Source of the DNA: Eudoraea sp.
Lineage (GTDB): Bacteria > Bacteroidota > Bacteroidia > Flavobacteriales > Flavobacteriaceae
Length of the DNA: 11,068 nt
Assembly (NCBI GenBank): GCA_013042925.1
Contig: JABDPH010000065.1
Span: forward strand, 1 to 11,068
Direction: 5' to 3'
Under the pieces are notes generated by a model. The model ran no database searches. It had not been told where the DNA came from and saw only the letters and a program-made list of their open reading frames with translations. Positions 6,489 to 11,068 of the stretch are shown here, piece after piece (position 1 is the first letter of the stretch; every line of letters begins with the position of its first letter). The translations under genes and the position numbers were made by a program.

Positions 6489-7517
6489 TTAATAATTCTG
6501 TCTTATTTCCAAAGGCACAATACCTTCATTTTCTACAATTTGCAAAGTCACTTCCTTGGTAATCAAATTGAACTTTGCCAGTCCAAAACTCTCCTTAGAT
6601 ATAACACCTCCTATGCGATATGGATTGGGTTCTCCGGAAAAATCCGAGTACGCATGAGTGAGTCCACTACTTGTAAAATCAATCAATGGGTAGGAAAGTC
6701 CGGGAATATCTAATTTAGAAAATTCTGAAATATGGCGGTCCCCCGAAAGAATAATTACTCCTTTTGCCTGTGAATCCACTAACAATTTTTTAAATCTATC
6801 AACTTCATGGGGGAAATTCCCCCAGCACTCAAAACCGTGTTCATTAGACAAGAATTGAATGCTGCTAACGACAAGATTAAAATCCGCATCTGTATTGTTC
6901 AACTCATTGGAAAGCCATTTCCATTGCGTTTCGCCAAGAAGCGTACCCTCACCATAAGGGTTGGGTTTATAGCGTTTTTCAGTTTCCGTATCCGTAGTTA
7001 AAGCAGTTCTAAAATATCGTGTATCTAAAACCAGTATTTTTATCTTGCCAAGACTTCCACTATAATTATATGCAAAATAAACCCCTTCTTGCATTCGTCT
7101 GGGATGATCTGCCGGTACCTCAATAAAATCTAAAAAAGCCTGCTGACTTTGTCTTTTAGACACAAATTCAGTGCCTCCATCATTTGAGCCATAGTCGTGA
7201 TCATCCCAGGTTCCAATTACCTGAGTAGTCTTCTTTAATTTTTTATAGCCTGATACCTTATTTTGAGCGTCATATAATTCTCTTATTTTCGATACATCAT
7301 CTGTGTCCGCGTAGACTATATCCCCACCCCATATCCATAATAACGGATTTGCTTCTTTTATATCATCCCATAATAAATTTTCTAAATTATGCTTATTACA
7401 AGAACCGAAAGCAATTGTAATTTCGGACTCAGGAACAGTTGTCTTTAACGATTTTTTTTTGGCAGTACAACCTACCAGGAAAGCGAATCCGATTAAAACA
7501 AGAAAGGATCTATTCAT
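6489..7517 (-). CDS. PhoD-like (alkaline phosphatase D family) phosphatase, lipoprotein
   Basis: A 342-residue metallophosphoesterase, predicted to be a lipid-anchored envelope phosphatase or phosphodiesterase. The signal peptide ends in lipobox LVGC with lipidated Cys17. The PhoD-type metal-site motifs are present in order: FGSCNKHN (37-44), IWGGDIVYAD (62-71), GTWDDHDYG (102-110), VLDTRYFRT (163-171) and ILSGDRHISEF (256-266). The insert with QWKWL (198-202) is also typical. The protein is shorter than B. subtilis PhoD (over 500 residues) and lacks its N-terminal domain; this short form is common in Bacteroidota. Substrate cannot be read from sequence: phosphomonoesters, phosphodiesters and phospholipids are all possible. 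It stands alone, with ndk downstream, and diverges from the nrnA operon. I see no Pho-box-like direct repeats upstream. A weak -7-like TATTTTAG is at 7544-7537. Confidence 0.92.
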   Translation of the reverse strand: MNRSFLVLIGFAFLVGCTAKKKSLKTTVPESEITIAFGSCNKHNLENLLWDDIKEANPLLWIWGGDIVYADTDDVSKIRELYDAQNKVSGYKKLKKTTQVIGTWDDHDYGSNDGGTEFVSKRQSQQAFLDFIEVPADHPRRMQEGVYFAYNYSGSLGKIKILVLDTRYFRTALTTDTETEKRYKPNPYGEGTLLGETQWKWLSNELNNTDADFNLVVSSIQFLSNEHGFECWGNFPHEVDRFKKLLVDSQAKGVIILSGDRHISEFSKLDIPGLSYPLIDFTSSGLTHAYSDFSGEPNPYRIGGVISKESFGLAKFNLITKEVTLQIVENEGIVPLEIRQNY

Positions 7518-7571
7518 TGAGCTGTTGTTTTGTTCGCTAAAATAAACTTTTATAAAAGGAATATTAGTACT

Positions 7572-7605
7572 GCTCCCTAAATACTTTTGGAAAGTATTAT
7601 TGAGC
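7572..7605. repeat. Inverted repeat in divergent phosphatase / nrnA intergenic region
   Basis: AATACTTT (7580-7587) and AAAGTATT (7591-7598) are a perfect 8-bp inverted repeat around a TGG loop. An outer pair, GCTC (7572-7575) and GAGC (7602-7605), is also perfectly complementary. It lies 55 bases upstream of the phosphatase ATG and 82 bases upstream of the nrnA ATG. It lacks a T-tract, so it is not a terminator. An operator for a dimeric regulator or an RNA fold is possible. The rest of the 7518-7687 gap holds only promoter-like sequence. Confidence 0.35.
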
Positions 7606-7674
7606 GTATTATGTGACGTATTCAGCTCTGCCTTACTTTTAATTTACCCATATAAGGAATCTCTAATTTAATTG

Positions 7675-7682
7675 TATCTTTG
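7675..7682 (+). promoter_or_regulatory. Predicted -7 promoter element for nrnA-gldI-PPIase operon
   Basis: TATCTTTG is a full TAnnTTTG match, and only five bases (CGCGC) separate it from the ATG at 7688. Start sites in this phylum lie a few bases downstream of the element, so the transcript would begin at or within a few bases of the ATG, giving a leaderless or near-leaderless message. No clear -33 TTG is seen at 17-23 bases upstream. Confidence 0.6.
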
Positions 7683-7687
7683 CGCGC

Positions 7688-8704
7688 ATGAATTCTGAGG
7701 ATGTACAGGCCATAAAAGCACTCGTCTCAAAGCCGAAAAGGATAGCAATTGTGCCCCATAAAAACCCCGATGGTGATGCTATTGGCTCTTCTCTGGGTTT
7801 ATGGCATTATCTCAAATCGATTGGACAGGAAGTGCGGGTAATTGTCCCCAATGATTATCCCAGGTTCTTAAAATGGATGCCTGGTACTAACGAAGTTCTT
7901 AACTTCGAGAAAGATCATATTGCAGCAGTCGAATACCTTAATGCCTCTGACCTTTGTTTTACGCTTGATTTTAATCATCTTGGCAGAGTTGGACAGATGA
8001 CTCCAATATTGGAAGGTTTAGGTGCAACTTTTATCATGATAGACCATCATCAAGCCCCTGATAACTATGCAGAAATAACCTATTCAGATTCAAAAATGAG
8101 TTCTACATCTGAAATGGTATATAATTTCATTAGTTCTCTGGGCGATGCTAATAAGATTTCAAGTGAAATTGCTGATTGTTTATATTCCGGAATTGTAACC
8201 GATACAGGTTCTTTTAAGTATTCCTCAACGACAAGTAAAACACATCAGGTTGTAGCTGATCTTATTAATAAAGGAGCTAGTAGCTTTGAAATTCAAAATA
8301 AAATATTTGATACCAATACTCCCGATAGGTTAAAGCTCTTGAGTTGTGCATTAAAAAATATGGTCATTCTCAAGAATTATAATACGGCTTACACTATCTT
8401 GAGTCAGGAAGAATTAGACACCCATAATTATAGAAAAGGAGATACCGAAGGTTTTGTAAATTACGGCCTGACGATTCAAAATATTAGATTTGCGGTTATT
8501 TTTATTGAAAATAAGGAAGAAGGAATTATTAAAATTTCTTTTCGTTCGGAAGGAAATTTTTCGGTGAATGAATTTGCAAGAAACCATTTTCATGGAGGTG
8601 GTCATACAAACGCGGCAGGAGGACGAAGCGATAACAATATGGAGGTTACAATAAAGCAATTTGAAGCCTTATTGGAAAACTATAAAGAACAGCTTACCAG
8701 ATGA
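7688..8704 (+). CDS. DHH-DHHA1 phosphoesterase, NrnA-type (oligoribonuclease / pAp phosphatase)
   Basis: A 338-residue cytosolic phosphoesterase, most like bifunctional NrnA enzymes, which degrade short RNA oligonucleotides and dephosphorylate 3'-phosphoadenosine 5'-phosphate. The DHH domain (about 1-200) shows all metal ligands: HKNPDGDAIGSSLG (24-37, with His24, Asp28 and Asp30), LDFNHLGR (93-100, Asp94 and His97), IDHHQAPDNY (118-127, Asp119-His120-His121) and IVTDTGSFKYSS (169-180, Asp172). The DHHA1 substrate-binding domain follows, with RNHFHGGGHTNAAGG (298-312). Length is that expected for NrnA, with no membrane or CBS domains, so it is not GdpP or PpaC. Which substrate matters in vivo (nanoRNA, pAp or cyclic-dinucleotide products) cannot be decided here. 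It is the first gene of a three-gene operon and its stop overlaps the gldI start by four bases (ATGA). Confidence 0.93.
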   Translation: MNSEDVQAIKALVSKPKRIAIVPHKNPDGDAIGSSLGLWHYLKSIGQEVRVIVPNDYPRFLKWMPGTNEVLNFEKDHIAAVEYLNASDLCFTLDFNHLGRVGQMTPILEGLGATFIMIDHHQAPDNYAEITYSDSKMSSTSEMVYNFISSLGDANKISSEIADCLYSGIVTDTGSFKYSSTTSKTHQVVADLINKGASSFEIQNKIFDTNTPDRLKLLSCALKNMVILKNYNTAYTILSQEELDTHNYRKGDTEGFVNYGLTIQNIRFAVIFIENKEEGIIKISFRSEGNFSVNEFARNHFHGGGHTNAAGGRSDNNMEVTIKQFEALLENYKEQLTR

Positions 8705-9252
8705 AAAACTTCATTTATATATTACCGTTCATATGCCTTTTCGCCTGTGGCGAACCTGAACCCAGGCGACCTGTTAAAACTCAGTCCGGAAGTCTTATTA
8801 AGGCATCTGTTCAGAGGAATATTGAACTTTTAAAACAGGAAGAGCAAATTATTCAACAAATCATAGCAAATGATACCCTTAATGATTATCTGACATCAGT
8901 CTCAGGATCATGGTACTATTACAATGCTATGAATGAGGAAAGCGATTATACTCCCCTTACCGATGATTTGGTGACGCTTAATTATAATTTGGTTAGTCTC
9001 GAAAATGATACAATCTATACGATGGAGGAAATCGGGACAATAAATTATAAAGTAGATAAACAGGAATTATTTCCGGGCCTGCGCAATAGCGTCAAACTAC
9101 TTAAAGAAAATGAGACAGCCACATTTTTTTTTCCTTCTGCAATGGCATATGGATATCATGGGGATAACAACAAAATTGGACCAAACGTAGCACTTAAGTC
9201 CACCATTAGCATTCTAAAAATTGATAAACAAAAAGAAAATCCTGATAATTAA
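8701..9252 (+). CDS. gldI: Gliding motility-associated FKBP-type prolyl isomerase lipoprotein GldI
   Basis: GldI is an envelope lipoprotein needed for gliding in Flavobacterium johnsoniae, probably helping to fold exported motility or secretion proteins. The 183-residue product has a signal peptide with lipobox LFAC (lipidated Cys16), a helical spacer (30-62), and an FKBP domain from about 70 to 175. Recognisable family segments are GSWYYYNAM (69-77), YKVDKQELFPGLRNSV (116-131), FFFPSAMAYGYHGD (142-155, with Tyr150 matching FKBP12 Tyr82) and KIGPNVALKSTISILKI (158-174). By eye alignment, the residues matching FKBP12 Asp37 and Trp59 are Thr107 and Leu127, so prolyl isomerase activity may be low. 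The ATG overlaps the nrnA stop by four bases, so it is translationally coupled. Presence of gldI suggests, but does not prove, a gliding or type IX-secreting bacterium. Confidence 0.93.
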   Translation: MKNFIYILPFICLFACGEPEPRRPVKTQSGSLIKASVQRNIELLKQEEQIIQQIIANDTLNDYLTSVSGSWYYYNAMNEESDYTPLTDDLVTLNYNLVSLENDTIYTMEEIGTINYKVDKQELFPGLRNSVKLLKENETATFFFPSAMAYGYHGDNNKIGPNVALKSTISILKIDKQKENPDN

Positions 9253-9262
9253 ATTCTAAAAT

Positions 9263-10384
9263 ATGAAAAGAATAATTGTAATTGCTTTAATTGGCCTAAC
9301 CGCATTAACCAGCTGTACATCCAGTAAATACAGAGATCTGGGAGATGGTTTATTTGCTGATATAAATACGAGCCAGGGAGATATCATTATAAAGCTCGAA
9401 ATGGAAAAAACACCTGTAACAGTTGCCAATTTTGTATCCCTTGCCGAGGGCAATAATCCCTTTGTTAGTGAAGAGTATAAAGACAGAAAGTACTATGACG
9501 GAATTGTTTTTCACAGAGTTATTAAAGACTTTATGATCCAGGGGGGTGATCCTACCGGAACAGGCCGTGGCAATCCAGGTTATAGGTTTAAAGATGAATT
9601 TAATGACTCCTTGGTACATGATAAGGCAGGTATTCTTTCTATGGCCAATTCAGGGCCAAAAACCAATGGAAGCCAGTTTTTCATAACACATAAAGAGACA
9701 CCTTTTCTGAATGGCAAACACACTGTTTTTGGTGAAGTTGTATCAGGTCTGGAGGTAGTTGATTCAATTGCCAATGTAAAAACTTATGCTGAACCCAATA
9801 GAAAAGACAAACCTGTTGTTGATGTAGTAATGAATTCGATGACCATTGTTCGAAATGGAAAAGATGCCAGGAATTTTGATGCCGTCAAAGTAATGACCGA
9901 TTATTTTGCAGAAGAAGAAGCTCTTATAGCGGCAATGGCTAAGGTTAAAAGCGATTTCGCTGAAGAAATAAAAAATCAGGAGCAAAATCTTGCTGAAGAA
10001 CTCCCTTCTGGTTTAAAAATTCTTACTCTGGAAGAAGGAACAGGTGCTAATCCAAAAATTGGTGATAAGGTATTGGTTTACTATGCCGGCTGGTTAACCG
10101 ATGGTACTCTTTTCGACAGTAATTATGAAGATGTTGCCATCAAGTTTGACAAATTCGACGAACGCAGAAAACAAGGAGGAGGTTATGAGCCCTTTCCAAT
10201 GGATTACAGTCCCGATTCTAGACTTGTGGCCGGTTTTAAAGAGGGGTTACTAGGTATGAAAGTTGGTGATAAAATCAGAATATTTATTCCGCCCCATCTG
10301 GGATATGGCGAACAAGGAGGAGGTCCTATCCCTCCAAATGCGGATCTCATTTTTGACCTGGAGATTCTGGGCATAGCAGAGTAA
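9263..10384 (+). CDS. Dual-family prolyl isomerase lipoprotein (cyclophilin-FKBP fusion)
   Basis: A 373-residue lipoprotein (lipobox LTSC, lipidated Cys18) fusing two unrelated prolyl cis-trans isomerase domains. The cyclophilin domain spans about 30-197: VFHRVIKDFMIQGGD (82-96, catalytic Arg85, Gln93), ANSGPKTNGSQFFIT (128-142) and FLNGKHTVFGEVV (148-160). Phe148 replaces the Trp that binds cyclosporin in human CypA. A helical, acidic linker (about 205-246) follows. The FKBP domain (about 248-372) has VLVYYAGWLTDGTLFDSN (270-287, Tyr273/Asp285), GFKEGLLGMKVGDK (324-337), PPHLGYGEQGGGPIPP (343-358) and DLIFDLEIL (361-369). It carries an extra segment of about 20 residues (290-318) before the GFKEGL helix. 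Such fusions are known from Flavobacterium and, in other order, apicomplexans. It starts 10 bases after gldI with TAAAAT as the upstream signal and ends the operon. Likely role: folding of periplasmic or outer-membrane proteins. Confidence 0.94.
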   Translation: MKRIIVIALIGLTALTSCTSSKYRDLGDGLFADINTSQGDIIIKLEMEKTPVTVANFVSLAEGNNPFVSEEYKDRKYYDGIVFHRVIKDFMIQGGDPTGTGRGNPGYRFKDEFNDSLVHDKAGILSMANSGPKTNGSQFFITHKETPFLNGKHTVFGEVVSGLEVVDSIANVKTYAEPNRKDKPVVDVVMNSMTIVRNGKDARNFDAVKVMTDYFAEEEALIAAMAKVKSDFAEEIKNQEQNLAEELPSGLKILTLEEGTGANPKIGDKVLVYYAGWLTDGTLFDSNYEDVAIKFDKFDERRKQGGGYEPFPMDYSPDSRLVAGFKEGLLGMKVGDKIRIFIPPHLGYGEQGGGPIPPNADLIFDLEILGIAE

Positions 10385-10419
10385 AAAAAGGGCCGAATAA
10401 CTTCGGCCCTTTTTATTTT
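10385..10419. terminator. Bidirectional intrinsic terminator between PPIase operon and pepD
   Basis: A perfect 13-bp stem, AAAAAGGGCCGAA (10385-10397) with TTCGGCCCTTTTT (10402-10414), around a TAAC loop. The A-run before and T-run after make it work in both directions. It begins directly after the TAA of the fusion PPIase and ends eight bases before the stop of the convergent dipeptidase gene. GC-rich core plus T-tract makes this the clearest terminator in the window. Confidence 0.93.
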
Positions 10420-10421
10420 AG

Positions 10422-11068
10422 CTAAGGTGTATTCTTCAAAATATGTAAAAGAAAAGTCCAAAACTTCTTCACAGATGAAATACTCACTCTTTCATCCGGG
10501 GAATGGGCGCCTTTAATAGTTGGACCAAAACTAATCATATCCATTTCGGGATAATTAGTTCCAAGAATACCGCATTCCAAACCTGCATGACAGGCAACAA
10601 CCTCTGGTTTTTCGTTATAAAGGGATTCGTACTGAAATTTAAGTACTTCCAAAATCTCAGAATTTGGATTTGGACTCCAGCCGGGGTATTCACCGCTTAG
10701 TGTAACAGCACAATCTGCAAGTTCAAAAGCACATTTGAGAGAATTTGCTAAATCCATTTTGGCTGAATCCACCGAAGATCTGGTAAGACAACCAATCCGA
10801 ATTTTACCAGATTTTACTTCAACTCTAGCAATATTATTGGAAGTTTCCACCAAATCGGGATTTGCAGTACTCATTGCATAAACGCCATTATGTGCTGTGT
10901 ATACCGCTTTCAAAATTTTCTCCTGAGCCGATTTCTCCATGACTTCATCAGGAACTTCAACTTCATTCAGGCTAACTTCAAGCTTCGTTTCAATAATAGA
11001 ATTCTCCTGTTTAATCTCATGTATCCATTCAGATATTTTATTTTCAAATTCTTTTTTCAGGTCTGATT
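10422..11068 (-). CDS. pepD: Aminoacyl-histidine dipeptidase (cytosol non-specific dipeptidase, PepD-like), C-terminal part
   Basis: A metallopeptidase of the M20 family that splits dipeptides such as carnosine-like aminoacyl-histidines. Only the last 214 codons are in the window; the frame stays open to base 11068 with no stop, so the apparent ATG at 10940 is an internal Met and the true start lies to the right. Visible markers include YPGWSPNPNSEILEVL (PepD has a similar PAWHPDANS motif), AYTAHNG-like YTAHNGVYAMS, CHAGLECGILGTNYPEMDMISFGP and GAHSPDERVSISSVKKFW. The HAGLECG Glu and the final AHSPDE His match metal-site positions of PepD. The dimerisation (lid) domain is represented by TLSGEYPGW upstream. 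The stop at 10422 lies eight bases from the shared terminator. Function is confident; completeness cannot be judged. Confidence 0.93.
   Translation of the reverse strand, partial: SDLKKEFENKISEWIHEIKQENSIIETKLEVSLNEVEVPDEVMEKSAQEKILKAVYTAHNGVYAMSTANPDLVETSNNIARVEVKSGKIRIGCLTRSSVDSAKMDLANSLKCAFELADCAVTLSGEYPGWSPNPNSEILEVLKFQYESLYNEKPEVVACHAGLECGILGTNYPEMDMISFGPTIKGAHSPDERVSISSVKKFWTFLLHILKNTP

Noticed and set aside
7537..7544. Promoter for the phosphatase gene (TATTTTAG)
   Set aside because: One mismatch to TAnnTTTG in the most conserved part and no -33 TTG; kept only as a remark in the gene entry.
10422..10940. Dipeptidase as a complete 172-residue gene starting at 10940
   Set aside because: The frame is open to the window edge and the protein family is far longer, so the Met at 10940 is internal.
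1..11068. Defence island, mobile element, CRISPR array or biosynthetic cluster
   Set aside because: Every large ORF belongs to a recognisable housekeeping or envelope family; no transposase, integrase, repeat array, tRNA-flanked junction or shift in base composition was seen.

Overview
The window looks like chromosome from a member of the Bacteroidota, most likely family Flavobacteriaceae. It is AT-rich. It carries gldI, a gliding-motility lipoprotein gene specific to this phylum, and a cyclophilin-FKBP fusion lipoprotein. It shows the Bacteroidota promoter element TAnnTTTG close in front of several start codons, AT-rich rather than GGAGG-like ribosome-binding regions, and a gene order (rhomboid, mutL, small membrane protein, ribH, TPR protein, divergent recF) that I recall as common in flavobacteria. 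I see no mobile element, CRISPR array, phage gene, rRNA or tRNA. No gap between genes reaches 300 bases.

Layout. Positions 1-4071 are read leftward: a membrane-anchored TPR protein (4071-3304) directly abuts ribH (3303-2827). After a gap of about 165 bases comes a small tail-anchored membrane protein (2660-2370), coupled by TAATG to mutL (2370-520), which directly abuts a rhomboid protease gene cut by the left edge (519-1). Positions 4187-5980 are read rightward as a tightly packed operon: recF, a small lipoprotein and a DUF721 (DciA-like) protein. Then ndk (6440-6021) and a PhoD-like phosphatase lipoprotein (7517-6489) are read leftward. A divergent intergenic region with an inverted repeat and a strong -7 element leads into a rightward operon: a DHH phosphoesterase of the NrnA type (7688-8704), gldI (8701-9252) and the cyclophilin-FKBP lipoprotein (9263-10384). 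This ends at a perfect 13-bp bidirectional terminator, which also serves the convergent pepD-like dipeptidase gene (11068-10422, 5' end outside the window).

How the genes work together. Three themes run through the window: genome maintenance (MutL, RecF, DUF721), nucleotide and cofactor metabolism (NrnA-like, Ndk, RibH), and envelope protein folding or processing (rhomboid, TPR anchor, GldI, dual prolyl isomerase, lipoproteins). Most are housekeeping genes. I found no convincing new multi-gene system. The points most worth a second look are the small uncharacterised protein coupled to mutL, the degenerate endonuclease motifs of MutL, the two-family prolyl isomerase fusion, the altered active-site pocket of GldI, the predicted near-leaderless transcripts, the long rhomboid loop, and the recF-DUF721 coupling.
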